Assembly: GCA_002382645.1 (NCBI GenBank)
Contig: DFYP01000050.1
Location: 1-16,465, forward strand
Length of the DNA: 16,465 nt
From: Desulfovibrio sp. UBA4079
GTDB taxonomy: Bacteria; Desulfobacterota; Desulfovibrionia; Desulfovibrionales; Desulfovibrionaceae
Reading direction: 5' to 3'
Shown: positions 1 through 7,146 of the stretch, one piece after another
Numbering within the stretch: the first letter of the stretch is position 1
How the letters are laid out: every line of letters begins with the position of its first letter
Translations under genes and position numbers: made by a program
The notes under the pieces: generated by a model
Seen by the model: the letters and a program-made list of their open reading frames with translations, nothing else
What the model was told of the DNA's origin: nothing
Database searches by the model: none

Positions 1-35
1 AGGCCAACAAGGCCTTCGCCCACTACCGCTGGTAG
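1..35 (+). CDS. rpsG: 30S ribosomal protein S7, C-terminal end only (partial)
   Basis: The first 35 bases read in frame from base 3 as ANKAFAHYRW followed by TAG at 33-35. This is the typical C-terminus of bacterial S7, the 30S head protein that nucleates assembly of the 16S 3' domain and lines the E site. Only the last ten codons are present; the rest lies upstream of the window. The position just before fusA is the classical str-operon order (rpsL-rpsG-fusA). Identification rests on a short but characteristic peptide plus gene order. Confidence 0.9.
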   Translation, partial: ANKAFAHYRW

Positions 36-49
36 TACCGAGGTTACAC

Positions 50-2122
50 GTGTCCAGACAGGTCCCACGCGAGAGACAGCGCAATATCGGCATCATGGCC
101 CACATTGATGCCGGCAAGACGACCACGACTGAGCGCATCCTGTTCTACACAGGTGTGTCGCACAAGATCGGCGAGGTCCATGATGGCGCGGCCACCATGG
201 ACTGGATGGTCCAGGAGCAGGAGCGCGGCATCACCATTACCTCCGCCGCCACCACCTGCTTTTGGAAGGACTACCGCATCAACATCATCGACACCCCCGG
301 CCACGTGGACTTCACCATGGAGGTGGAGCGCAGCCTCCGCGTCCTGGACGGAGCCGTGGCCGTGTTCGACGCCGTGGCCGGCGTGGAGCCGCAGTCCGAG
401 ACGGTCTGGCGCCAGGCCGACCGCTACCGCGTGCCGCGCATGGCCTTCGTGAACAAGATGGACCGGGTCGGCGCGGACTTCTACCGCTGCCTGGACATGA
501 TCAAGACCCGTCTGGGCGCCAAGCCCGTGGCCCTGCAGCTGCCCATCGGCTCCGAAGACAACTTCATAGGCGTCATCGACCTGCTGTCGGGTCAGGCCAT
601 CATCTACGACAAGCCCGAGAGCCTGGGCATGGAGTTCTCCGTGGCCCCGGTGCCCGCGGACATGCAGGCGCTCTACGACAAGCACCGCCAGGAACTCATC
701 GACGCCGTGGCCGAGGAAGACGAGGCCATGCTCGAGAAGTACCTGGGCGGCGAAGAACTCACCGTGGACGAGCTCAAGATGGGCGTCCGCAAGGCCACCG
801 TCGGCCTGAAGATCTGTCCGGTGATCTGCGGCACGGCCTTCCGCAACAAGGGTGTGCAGCCCCTGCTGGACGCCGTGGTGGACTTCCTGCCCTCGCCGCT
901 GGACGTGCAGGTCATGACCGGCGTGAACGCCGACACCGGCACCGAGGTGGCCTGCCCCTGCGAAGACGACAGGCCCCTGGCCGCCCTGGCCTTCAAGCTC
1001 ATGACCGACCCCTTCGTCGGCCACCTGACCTTCCTGCGCCTGTACTCCGGCAGCATCGAGTCCGGGGCCACCGTGGTCAACTCGGCCTCGGGCAAGAAGG
1101 AGCGCATCGGCCGCCTGCTCAAGATGCACGCCAACAAGCGGGAGGAGATCAAGCAGGCCTTTGCCGGCGACATCGTGGCCGCCGTGGGCCTCAAGACCGT
1201 CTCCACCGGCGACACCATGGCCGACCCCAAGCTGCCGGTGGTCCTGGAGTCCCTGGACATCCCCGAGCCGGTCATCGAGGTGGCCATCGAGCCCAAGACC
1301 AAGGCCGACCGCGACCTGCTCTCCCAGAGCCTGGCCAAGTTGACCAAGGAGGACCCCTCCTTCCGGGTCAAGGGCGACGAGGAGACCGGTCAGACCCTGA
1401 TCGCGGGCATGGGCGAGCTGCACCTGGAGATCATCGTCGACCGCCTGCTGCGCGAGTTCGGCGTGAACGCCAACGTGGGCGCGCCCCGCGTGGCCTACCG
1501 CGAGACCATCACCAAGCCGGTCAAGGTGGACGTGCGCCACGTGAAGCAGACCGGCGGCCGCGGCCAGTACGGCCACGTGGTCCTGGAGGTCGAGCCCAAG
1601 AGCGACGGCGGTTACGAGTTCGTGGACGAGATCAAGGGCGGCATCATCCCCAAGGAATACATCCCGGCCGTTGACCGCGGCATCCAGGACGCCCTCAAGA
1701 ACGGCATCCTGGCGGGCTTCCCCCTGGTGGACGTGCGCGCCAAGCTGGTCTACGGCTCCTACCACGACGTGGACTCCAGCGAGCAGGCCTTCTACGTGGC
1801 CGGCTCCATGGCCATCAAGGAGGCCTGTCAGAAGGCCTCGGCGGTGCTCCTGGAGCCCATCATGGCCGTGGAAGTGGTCACCCCCGAGGAGTATCTCGGC
1901 GACGTCATGGGCGACCTGAACGGCCGCCGCGGCCGGGTGAGCAACCTGGAGGCCCGGGCCAACGCCCAGGTCATCCGGGCCAACGTGCCGCTCTCGGCCA
2001 TGTTCGGCTACGCCACGGACCTGCGGTCCAAGACCCAGGGCCGGGCCACCTTCACCATGCAGTTCGATCACTACGAGCAGGTGCCCGCGAGCATCGCCGA
2101 AGAGATCGTGAAGAAGAAGTAG
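50..2122 (+). CDS. fusA: Translation elongation factor G (EF-G)
   Basis: GTPase that drives tRNA-mRNA translocation on the ribosome and, with RRF, recycles it. The 690-residue length matches bacterial EF-G. GTP-binding motifs are in order: G1 AHIDAGKT (17-24), G2 RGITI (59-63), G3 DTPGH (81-85), G4 NKMD (135-138) and a G5-like GTAF (about 261-264). The domain IV tip carries SYHDVDS, with His572 matching the histidine that reaches the decoding site in known EF-Gs. The start is GTG at 50, preceded by GAGG at 40-43 with a 6-base gap, and the protein opens with the usual short stretch before the G domain. It follows rpsG by 14 bases and so belongs to the str operon. No tuf gene follows. The C-terminus ends in a lysine run (EIVKKK). 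Confidence 0.98.
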   Translation: MSRQVPRERQRNIGIMAHIDAGKTTTTERILFYTGVSHKIGEVHDGAATMDWMVQEQERGITITSAATTCFWKDYRINIIDTPGHVDFTMEVERSLRVLDGAVAVFDAVAGVEPQSETVWRQADRYRVPRMAFVNKMDRVGADFYRCLDMIKTRLGAKPVALQLPIGSEDNFIGVIDLLSGQAIIYDKPESLGMEFSVAPVPADMQALYDKHRQELIDAVAEEDEAMLEKYLGGEELTVDELKMGVRKATVGLKICPVICGTAFRNKGVQPLLDAVVDFLPSPLDVQVMTGVNADTGTEVACPCEDDRPLAALAFKLMTDPFVGHLTFLRLYSGSIESGATVVNSASGKKERIGRLLKMHANKREEIKQAFAGDIVAAVGLKTVSTGDTMADPKLPVVLESLDIPEPVIEVAIEPKTKADRDLLSQSLAKLTKEDPSFRVKGDEETGQTLIAGMGELHLEIIVDRLLREFGVNANVGAPRVAYRETITKPVKVDVRHVKQTGGRGQYGHVVLEVEPKSDGGYEFVDEIKGGIIPKEYIPAVDRGIQDALKNGILAGFPLVDVRAKLVYGSYHDVDSSEQAFYVAGSMAIKEACQKASAVLLEPIMAVEVVTPEEYLGDVMGDLNGRRGRVSNLEARANAQVIRANVPLSAMFGYATDLRSKTQGRATFTMQFDHYEQVPASIAEEIVKKK

Positions 2123-2123
2123 A

Positions 2124-2144
2124 CCCCGCGCGGGGAGAGGTTTT
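2124..2144 (+). terminator. Candidate weak terminator or attenuator after fusA
   Basis: Directly after the fusA stop is a perfect 12-base GC palindrome, CCCCGCGCGGGG (2124-2135), which can fold as CCCC/GGGG around GCGC. AGAGG and four T's (2141-2144) follow. The short stem and the T-run displaced by five bases make it weak at best, so read-through into rpsJ is likely. It sits immediately before a TTGACA hexamer, which fits an str/S10 boundary. A second small hairpin, TTTCCT-TGAC-AGGAAA (2142-2157), overlaps it. Confidence 0.25.
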
Positions 2145-2146
2145 CC

Positions 2147-2176
2147 TTGACAGGAAAGGGAGAGTAAGCGTAAGCC
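2147..2176 (+). promoter_or_regulatory. Candidate promoter for the S10 operon
   Basis: TTGACA at 2147-2152 is a perfect sigma-70 -35 hexamer. Eighteen bases downstream, TAAGCC (2171-2176) is a poor -10 match (only the first T and A). A tandem GTAAGC repeat (2164-2175) covers the expected -10 area. The location, in a 136-base spacer between fusA and rpsJ, is where the S10 operon promoter lies in many bacteria. The -35 is convincing and the -10 is not. If real, transcription would start near 2183 and leave a leader of about 75 bases. Confidence 0.35.
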
Positions 2177-2215
2177 CTTGTGCCGCTTTTCACTTTGGCC
2201 GGGGTTGCTCCGGAA

Positions 2216-2239
2216 CGCGGCGTTGAACGCAACGACGCG
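2216..2239 (+). promoter_or_regulatory. Hairpin in the rpsJ leader, candidate autogenous control element
   Basis: CGCG (2216-2219) pairs with CGCG (2236-2239) and CGTTG (2221-2225) with CAACG (2230-2234). They are separated by one G.A mismatch and closed by the loop AACG: nine base pairs in 24 bases. The hairpin ends 8 bases before the AGGAGA ribosome site (2248-2253) of rpsJ. A smaller stem (CCGGG/TCCGG) lies just upstream, near 2199-2213. In E. coli the S10 leader is the target of L4; whether this hairpin has any such role is inference. Confidence 0.45.
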
Positions 2240-2258
2240 AAATTGCTAGGAGATCATT

Positions 2259-2576
2259 ATGGCTTCCATGACGAGCGATCGCATCAGAATCAAGCTCAAG
2301 GCCTACGACTACCGCATCCTGGACAAGGCTGTGAGCGAGATCGTGGACACCGCCCGGAACACGGGAGCGGCCGTCGCCGGACCCATTCCCCTGCCCACGG
2401 ACAGGCACATCACCACGGTGCAGCGTTCCGTGCACGTGGACAAGAAGTCCCGCGAGCAGTTCGAGATGCGCATCCACAAGCGCCTTCTGGACATTCTGGA
2501 GCCCACCCAGCAGACCGTGGATGCTCTGGGCAAGCTGTCCCTGCCGGCCGGCGTGGACGTTGAAATCAAGCTGTAG
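2259..2576 (+). CDS. rpsJ: 30S ribosomal protein S10 (NusE)
   Basis: S10 sits in the 30S head and, as NusE, links NusG and NusB to RNA polymerase in antitermination and transcription-translation coupling. The 105-residue protein carries the family core AGPIPLPT, the VDKKSREQFEMR segment that includes part of the tRNA/Nus-binding loop region, and the conserved end LPAGVDVEIKL. The start is ATG at 2259 with AGGAGA at 2248-2253. It is the first gene of the S10 group, after a 136-base spacer that holds the only obvious candidate promoter in this part of the window. The following gene, rplC, starts 13 bases after the stop, with its ribosome site touching the stop codon. Confidence 0.98.
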   Translation: MASMTSDRIRIKLKAYDYRILDKAVSEIVDTARNTGAAVAGPIPLPTDRHITTVQRSVHVDKKSREQFEMRIHKRLLDILEPTQQTVDALGKLSLPAGVDVEIKL

Positions 2577-2589
2577 GGGAGTGGACGCC

Positions 2590-3219
2590 ATGGCCAAGAC
2601 GCTTGGAATACTCGGGCGCAAGGTGGGCATGACCCGGATCTTCGGCAACGACGGCAGCGTCGTGCCGGTGACCGTGATCGACGCCGGCCCCTGCCCGATC
2701 ATGCAGATCAAGAAGACGGACAAGGAAGGCTACAACGCCCTGCAGGTGGCCTACGGCACCATCCCGGACCGCAAGTCCAACAAGCCCATGCTGGGCCATC
2801 AGGCCAAAGCCGGCAAGGGCTCGTTCCGCCACCAGCGGGAGTTCCCGCTGGAGAGCGTGGAGGGCTACGAGATCGGTCAGGAGCTCACCGTGGACATCTT
2901 CAAGCCCGGCGAGAAGGTCAAGGTCACGGGCCAGTCCCGCGGCAAGGGCTTCCAGGGCGTCATGAAGCGCCACAACTTCCGCGGCAAGCCCGCCTCCCAC
3001 GGCGTGGAAAAGGTGCACCGTTCTCCGGGCTCCATCGGCTCCAACACCGAGCCGAGCCGCGTTTTCAAGGGCAAGAAGATGGGCGGCCACATGGGCGACC
3101 GCCGCGTGACCATCATGAATGTCGAGGTGGTGGACGTGCGTCCTGAGGACAATCTCATCCTGGTCAAGGGCCAGGTTCCCGGCGCCGCCAACGGCCTGGT
3201 GATGATCCGCAAGAGCTAG
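2590..3219 (+). CDS. rplC: 50S ribosomal protein L3
   Basis: L3 is an early-assembly 50S protein; its long internal loop reaches toward the peptidyl-transferase centre. It is 209 residues, the same as E. coli L3. Recognisable stretches are the N-terminal LGRKVGMTRIF and the loop region with SRGKGFQGVMKRH (115-128), GSIGSN (147-152) and VFKGKKMGGHMG (158-169). At the place where E. coli L3 has the PrmB-methylated glutamine (in SIGQN), this protein has Ser151, a common change in bacteria. ATG at 2590 follows GGGGAG (2576-2581). An in-frame extension back to 2521 would run into rpsJ and is rejected because the family length fits the shorter form. Confidence 0.97.
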   Translation: MAKTLGILGRKVGMTRIFGNDGSVVPVTVIDAGPCPIMQIKKTDKEGYNALQVAYGTIPDRKSNKPMLGHQAKAGKGSFRHQREFPLESVEGYEIGQELTVDIFKPGEKVKVTGQSRGKGFQGVMKRHNFRGKPASHGVEKVHRSPGSIGSNTEPSRVFKGKKMGGHMGDRRVTIMNVEVVDVRPEDNLILVKGQVPGAANGLVMIRKS

Positions 3220-3230
3220 AGGGGACGACC

Positions 3231-3851
3231 ATGGCTACCGTGAGCATATTCGATCAGGCGAAAAAGGAAGTGGGCAGCATCGAGCTGGCCCCCGAGGTCT
3301 TCGAGGTCGAGATTCGGCCGGAGATCCTCCACCTGGTGGTCCGGGCCCACCTGGCCGCCAAGCGCGCCGGGACCCACGCCACCAAGATGCGCGGCCAGGT
3401 CCGCGGCGGCGGCAAGAAGCCCTGGCGCCAGAAGGGCACGGGCCGCGCCCGCGCCGGCTCCATCCGCTCGCCCCTGTGGCGCGGCGGCGCGATCCTGTTC
3501 GGCCCCCAGCCGCGCAGCTACGAGTTCAAGGTGAACAAGAAGATCCGCAGCCTGGCCCTGCGCATGGCCCTGTCCTCGCGCCTCTCGGGGGACAACCTGC
3601 TGGTGGTCAAGAGCATCGATCTTCCCGAGGTCAAGACCAAGGGATTTGTCCAGGTTGCCAAGGCTCTCGGGCTGGAAAAGGCCTTGATTGTTTCGGCTGA
3701 TCCTGCTAACAATCTCGTTCTTTCGGCCAGGAATATTCCTGGCATTAAGGTGCTTGAGGCCGATAAGCTCAACGTTTACGACGTGTTGTACTACCCGAAG
3801 CTGGTTTTGCTCGAGAGTGCGGCGCGGGAAGTCCAGGAGAGGTTGAAGTAG
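3231..3851 (+). CDS. rplD: 50S ribosomal protein L4
   Basis: L4 binds 23S domain I, and its extended loop narrows the peptide exit tunnel. In E. coli it also represses its own operon. The protein is 206 residues, with the basic tunnel loop at about 45-97 containing GGGKKPWRQKGTGRARAGS and SPLWRGGAILFGP. ATG at 3231 is preceded by GAGGGG (3219-3224). The last third, from about 3640, uses many T-ending codons (ATT, GTT, GCT, GAT, CCT, AAT), unlike the strongly G/C-ending codons before it and in neighbouring genes. The reading frame and family fit remain intact, so this is a composition shift and not a break. rplW begins 2 bases after the stop. Confidence 0.97.
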   Translation: MATVSIFDQAKKEVGSIELAPEVFEVEIRPEILHLVVRAHLAAKRAGTHATKMRGQVRGGGKKPWRQKGTGRARAGSIRSPLWRGGAILFGPQPRSYEFKVNKKIRSLALRMALSSRLSGDNLLVVKSIDLPEVKTKGFVQVAKALGLEKALIVSADPANNLVLSARNIPGIKVLEADKLNVYDVLYYPKLVLLESAAREVQERLK

Positions 3852-3853
3852 CC

Positions 3854-4144
3854 ATGGACTACACGCAGATTCTTTTGCGGCCGCTCATTTCCGAGAAGGC
3901 CACCGCCGCCAAGGAGGCGACCAACAGCGTCGCGTTCTTCGTGCACCCCTCGGCCAACAAGATCGAGGTCAAGAAGGCGGTTGAGCAGGCCTTCAACGTG
4001 AAAGTCGAGTCCGTGAACATCGTCAAGAAGGCCCCTGTGGCCCGCAGCCGCTTCGGCCGCGCCACGGGCAAGGTCCCCGGCTACAAGAAGGCCTACGTCA
4101 AGCTGGCCGCCGGCGACAAGATTGAGTTCTTCGAGGGAGTGTAG
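3854..4144 (+). CDS. rplW: 50S ribosomal protein L23
   Basis: L23 lies at the tunnel exit and is the docking point for trigger factor and signal recognition particle. The 96-residue product has the family start YTQILLRPLISEKAT and the central block NKIEVKKAVEQAFNVKVESV. The conserved trigger-factor/SRP contact region near the N-terminus (LISEKA, with its Glu) is present. ATG at 3854 lies 2 bases after rplD, with AGGAGAGG (3835-3842) inside the end of rplD, so translation is probably coupled. rplB starts 2 bases downstream. Confidence 0.96.
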   Translation: MDYTQILLRPLISEKATAAKEATNSVAFFVHPSANKIEVKKAVEQAFNVKVESVNIVKKAPVARSRFGRATGKVPGYKKAYVKLAAGDKIEFFEGV

Positions 4145-4146
4145 TC

Positions 4147-4977
4147 ATGGCTGTGCGTAAGCTGAAACCCACCTCTGCCGGTCGCCGGTTCCAGACGGTC
4201 TCCACGTTCGAGGAGATCACCAAGAAGGCGCCGGAGAAGTCCCTGGTGGAGGGCCTGACCAAGAAGTCCGGCCGCAACTGCTACGGCCGCGTGACTTCCC
4301 GCCGTCGCGGCGGCGGCCACAAGCGGCTCTACCGCCTGGTGGACTTCAAGCGCGACAAGCGCGACGTTCCGGCCAAGGTCGCGGCCATCGAGTACGACCC
4401 GAACCGCAGCGCCCGCATCGCGCTTCTGCATTACGCCGACGGCGAGAAGCGCTACATTCTGGCCCCCGTGGGCCTGACCGTGGGCGATTCCGTGGTCTCC
4501 GGCGAGGGCGCGGACATCAAGCCCGGCAATGCCCTGTTCCTGGCCAAGATCCCCGTGGGCACCGTGGTGCACAACGTGGAGCTGCATCCCGGCCGCGGCG
4601 GCCAGTTCTGCCGCGCCGCCGGCGCCTACGCCCAGCTCATCGCCAAGGAGGGCTCCTACGCCCTGCTGCGCATGCCCTCGGGCGAGGTCCGCAAGGTGCT
4701 CTCCACCTGCGTGGCCACCGTGGGCCAGGTGGGCAACATCCACCACGAGAACGTGAGCCTGGGCAAGGCCGGCCGCAACCGCTGGCTGGGCCGCCGTCCC
4801 AAGGTCCGCGGCGTGGCCATGAACCCCATCGACCACCCCCTGGGCGGCGGCGAGGGTCGGAGTTCCGGCGGTCGCCACCCCACCACCCCGTGGGGCAAGC
4901 CCACCAAGGGCTACAAGACCCGCAACAGGAAGAAGTCTTCCTCCAAGCTCATCGTGAAACGCCGCGGGCAGAAGTAG
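4147..4977 (+). CDS. rplB: 50S ribosomal protein L2
   Basis: L2 is a primary 23S rRNA binder near the peptidyl-transferase centre and helps join the subunits. It is 276 residues (E. coli 273). It has the N-terminal GRNCYGRVTSRRRGGGHKR block, the SH3-like core (IEYDPNRSARIALLHYADG) and the C-terminal NPIDHPLGGGEG (226-237). His230, matching the functionally important E. coli His229 of mature numbering, is present. The second histidine of the E. coli 'DHPH' is Leu232 here, a variation found in other bacteria. ATG at 4147 sits 2 bases after rplW, whose last codons hold GAGGGAG (4134-4140) as ribosome site. Confidence 0.98.
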   Translation: MAVRKLKPTSAGRRFQTVSTFEEITKKAPEKSLVEGLTKKSGRNCYGRVTSRRRGGGHKRLYRLVDFKRDKRDVPAKVAAIEYDPNRSARIALLHYADGEKRYILAPVGLTVGDSVVSGEGADIKPGNALFLAKIPVGTVVHNVELHPGRGGQFCRAAGAYAQLIAKEGSYALLRMPSGEVRKVLSTCVATVGQVGNIHHENVSLGKAGRNRWLGRRPKVRGVAMNPIDHPLGGGEGRSSGGRHPTTPWGKPTKGYKTRNRKKSSSKLIVKRRGQK

Positions 4978-4986
4978 GAGCGCGTC

Positions 4987-5265
4987 ATGCCGAGATCGTT
5001 GAAGAAGGGTCCCTTTGTGGACGGCCATCTTGAGAAGAAGGTGGTCAAGGCCAATGAGAATAAGGACCGCCGGGTGATCAAGACCTGGTCCCGCCGGTCC
5101 ACGATCGTGCCCGAGATGGTGGGGATGACGTTCGCGGTGCACAACGGCCGCAAGTTCATCCCGGTGTTCGTGACGGAGAATATGGTGGGCCACAAGCTCG
5201 GCGAGTTCGCTCCCACCCGGACCTTCTTCGGGCACGCCGCGGATAAGAAAACCAAGGCCAAGTAA
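4987..5265 (+). CDS. rpsS: 30S ribosomal protein S19
   Basis: S19 forms a dimer with S13 in the 30S head and contacts A-site tRNA. The 92-residue sequence is textbook: it starts MPRSLKKGPFVDGHLEKKV, then WSRRSTIVPEMVG and GHKLGEFAPTRTFFGH, with a lysine-rich tail. ATG at 4987 has AGGAG at 4976-4980, which overlaps the rplB stop codon (4975-4977). The gene lies between rplB and rplV, as in nearly all bacteria. Nothing unusual is seen. Confidence 0.98.
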   Translation: MPRSLKKGPFVDGHLEKKVVKANENKDRRVIKTWSRRSTIVPEMVGMTFAVHNGRKFIPVFVTENMVGHKLGEFAPTRTFFGHAADKKTKAK

Positions 5266-5275
5266 GAGGGTTCAC

Positions 5276-5608
5276 ATGGAAGCCAAAGCCGTCGCCAAGT
5301 TTTTGCGCGTTTCCCCGCGCAAGACCCGCCTGGTGGCCGAGAACATCCGGGGCAAGTCCGTGGAGGACGCTCTGAACATCCTGAAGTTCACGCCCAAGAA
5401 GTCCGCGCGCATCTTGAGCAAGGTCCTGTATTCGGCCGTGGCCAACGCAGAGCAGCTGCCCGGCGTGGACGTGGACTCCCTGGTTGTGGACACCGTGCTC
5501 GTGAACGAGGGGCCGACCTGGAAGCGGATCATGCCGCGCGCCATGGGCCGGGCCTACCGCGTCCGCAAGCGCACGAGCCACATCACCATCGTAGTCAAGG
5601 AAATGTAG
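5276..5608 (+). CDS. rplV: 50S ribosomal protein L22
   Basis: L22 contacts all domains of 23S rRNA, and its beta-hairpin lines the exit tunnel, where macrolide-resistance changes are known in other species. The 110-residue protein has the family motif FLRVSPRKTRLVAENIRGK (9-27). The hairpin tip region GPTWKRIMPRAMGRAYRVRK (about 79-98) shows no obvious deletion. ATG at 5276 follows AAGAGGG (5264-5270). rpsC begins 9 bases after the stop. Confidence 0.97.
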   Translation: MEAKAVAKFLRVSPRKTRLVAENIRGKSVEDALNILKFTPKKSARILSKVLYSAVANAEQLPGVDVDSLVVDTVLVNEGPTWKRIMPRAMGRAYRVRKRTSHITIVVKEM

Positions 5609-5617
5609 GGTAGGGGT

Positions 5618-6259
5618 ATGGGCCAGAAAGTTCATCCGTACGGATTCCGGCTGGGGTACACCAAGAATTGGCTGTCGCGTTGGTACAGCCGCAAGGACTA
5701 CCCCGCCTTCGTGCTCCAGGACGACCAGCTCCGGAAGTTCGTCAAGGAGAAGCTCTACCAGGCCGGCATCGCCCGCATCGAGATCGAGCGCGCGGGCGGC
5801 AAGGTGCGCCTGATCATCCACACCGCGCGTCCGGGCATCGTCATCGGCCGCAAGGGCGTGGAGATCGAGAAGCTGCGCGACGACCTGCGCAAGAAGTTCG
5901 GCACCGAGTTCACCATCGAGGTCAACGAGATCCGCCGTCCGGAGGTCGAGGCCCAGCTGGTGGCCGAGAGCATCGCGCTCCAGCTGGAGCGCCGCGTGGC
6001 CTTCCGCCGCGCCATGAAGCGGACCGTGTCCCTGTCCCGCAAGTTCGGCGCCGAGGGCATCAAGGTGGCCTGCGCCGGCCGTCTGGCCGGGGCCGAGATC
6101 GCCCGCTCGGAGTGGTACCGCGACGGCCGTGTGCCGCTGCACACCCTGCGCGCCGACATCGACTTCGGTTACGCCATCGCCAAGACCACGTACGGCGTCA
6201 TCGGCGTCCGGGTCTGGATTTTCAAGGGTGAGATTCTCGACGCAGAGGTGGAACAGTAA
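5618..6259 (+). CDS. rpsC: 30S ribosomal protein S3
   Basis: S3 is at the mRNA entry site of the 30S subunit and contributes to mRNA helicase activity. The 213-residue protein opens with MGQKVHPYGFRLG, has a type II KH domain (about 39-107) with the GRKG loop at 77-80, and a C-terminal S3 domain with SEWYRDGRVPLHTLRADI. The start ATG at 5618 has two possible ribosome sites, AGGG at 5607-5610 (7-base gap) and AGGGG at 5612-5616 (only 1 base away). The first is the workable one. The stop TAA overlaps the ATG of rplP by one base (TAATG), indicating coupling. Confidence 0.98.
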   Translation: MGQKVHPYGFRLGYTKNWLSRWYSRKDYPAFVLQDDQLRKFVKEKLYQAGIARIEIERAGGKVRLIIHTARPGIVIGRKGVEIEKLRDDLRKKFGTEFTIEVNEIRRPEVEAQLVAESIALQLERRVAFRRAMKRTVSLSRKFGAEGIKVACAGRLAGAEIARSEWYRDGRVPLHTLRADIDFGYAIAKTTYGVIGVRVWIFKGEILDAEVEQ

Positions 6260-6675
6260 TGCTCGCTCCCAAGAAAACGAAGTACCGCAAGCGGCAGAAA
6301 GGCCGCATCAAGGGCGTGGCCACCCGCGGGTCGTCCATCGCCTTCGGTGAGGTCGGCCTGAAGGCCCTGGAGCACGGGAAGCTCACCAGCCAGCAGATCG
6401 AGGCCGCCCGCGTGGCCATCATGCGGCACATCAAGCGCGGCGGAAAGATCTGGATCCGCATCTTCCCGGACGTGCCCGTGACCAAGAAGCCCGCCGAGAC
6501 CCGCATGGGCTCCGGCAAGGGCGCCCCCGAGGGCTGGGTGGCCCCGGTGCGTCCCGGCCGCGTGCTCTACGAGGTCAAGGGCGTGGACATGGCCCTGGCC
6601 AAGGAGGCCCTGACCCTGGCCCGCTACAAGCTGCCCATCAAGACCGTGATCGTGGTCAAGGAGGGGGCTGAATAA
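6259..6675 (+). CDS. rplP: 50S ribosomal protein L16
   Basis: L16 helps shape the A-site side of the 50S subunit and contacts aminoacyl-tRNA. It is 138 residues, with the family start MLAPKKTKYRKRQKGR, QIEAARVAIMRHIKRGGKIW and the loop RMGSGKGAPEGWVAPV near the tRNA elbow. The arginine hydroxylated by YcfD in E. coli (in RMGKGKG) is conserved as a residue; nothing is implied about modification here. ATG 6259 shares one base with the rpsC stop, and GAGG at 6245-6248 lies in rpsC. The gene ends in another TAATG overlap with rpmC. Confidence 0.97.
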   Translation: MLAPKKTKYRKRQKGRIKGVATRGSSIAFGEVGLKALEHGKLTSQQIEAARVAIMRHIKRGGKIWIRIFPDVPVTKKPAETRMGSGKGAPEGWVAPVRPGRVLYEVKGVDMALAKEALTLARYKLPIKTVIVVKEGAE

Positions 6676-6869
6676 TGAAGAACAAGGAAATCCGCGACCT
6701 GGACGACAAGCAGCTCGGCGAGAAGCTCGGCGAGTTCCGCAAGGAACTCTTCAACCTGCGCTTCCAGCACGCCACGGCCCAGCTTGAGAACACCCAGCGC
6801 ATCCCGGCTGTGAAGAAAACCATCGCCCGCATCCTGACCGTGCAGCGGGAAAGAAACGCGAGGGCCTAG
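6675..6869 (+). CDS. rpmC: 50S ribosomal protein L29
   Basis: L29 is a small helical-hairpin protein at the tunnel exit beside L23. The 64-residue sequence has the expected two helices. The key stretch is LGEKLGEFRKELFNLRFQ, then the motif ATAQLENTQRIPAVKKTIAR, matching the family core 'QLxNxxxIRxVRRxIAR'. The start ATG at 6675 overlaps the rplP stop (TAATG), with GAGGGGG at 6661-6667 as ribosome site. rpsQ begins 3 bases after the TAG. Confidence 0.96.
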   Translation: MKNKEIRDLDDKQLGEKLGEFRKELFNLRFQHATAQLENTQRIPAVKKTIARILTVQRERNARA

Positions 6870-6872
6870 GCT

Positions 6873-7136
6873 ATGGCTGAGCTGATCAAGAGCAACAAGC
6901 GCACCCTGGAAGGGGTGGTGGCCAGCGACAAGGGCGACAAGACCATCGTGGTCCAGGTCGAGACGCTGGTGAAGCATCCGCTGTTCAAGAAGTACATCCG
7001 CCGCAAGCAGAAGTTCATGGCCCACGATCCGGCCAATGAGTGCGGCGTCGGCGACAAGGTCGAGATCGTCGAGTCCCGGCCCCTGTCCCGGCGCAAGCGG
7101 TGGCAGTTGGTGAAGATCGTCGAAAAGGCGCAGTAG
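6873..7136 (+). CDS. rpsQ: 30S ribosomal protein S17
   Basis: S17 is an OB-fold protein that binds the 5' domain of 16S rRNA early in assembly. The product is 87 residues. Conserved features are RTLEGVVASDKGDKTIVVQV (10-29), HPLFKKYIRRKQKFMAHDP (35-53), GVGDKVEIVESRPLSRRKRW (58-77) and the C-terminal LVKIVEKA. ATG at 6873 follows GAGGG (6860-6864) across the rpmC stop. This is the last gene of the classical S10 set; rplN follows after 10 bases with no visible terminator, so transcription probably continues. Confidence 0.98.
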   Translation: MAELIKSNKRTLEGVVASDKGDKTIVVQVETLVKHPLFKKYIRRKQKFMAHDPANECGVGDKVEIVESRPLSRRKRWQLVKIVEKAQ

Positions 7137-7146
7137 GGGTGCAAGC

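Noticed and set aside
44..2071. 675-codon open frame on the minus strand opposite fusA
   Set aside because: It mirrors the fusA codon pattern, is rich in Gly/His/Val/Leu/Asp repeats and resembles no family. Long antisense frames arise from G/C-ending codons.
2180..2563. Plus-strand frame that starts in the rpsJ leader and runs through rpsJ out of frame
   Set aside because: It overlaps rpsJ almost completely and has no family resemblance; its leader part is better read as untranslated structure.
2521..2589. Upstream in-frame extension of rplC
   Set aside because: It lies inside rpsJ, has no ribosome site, and the ATG at 2590 gives the exact 209-residue family length.
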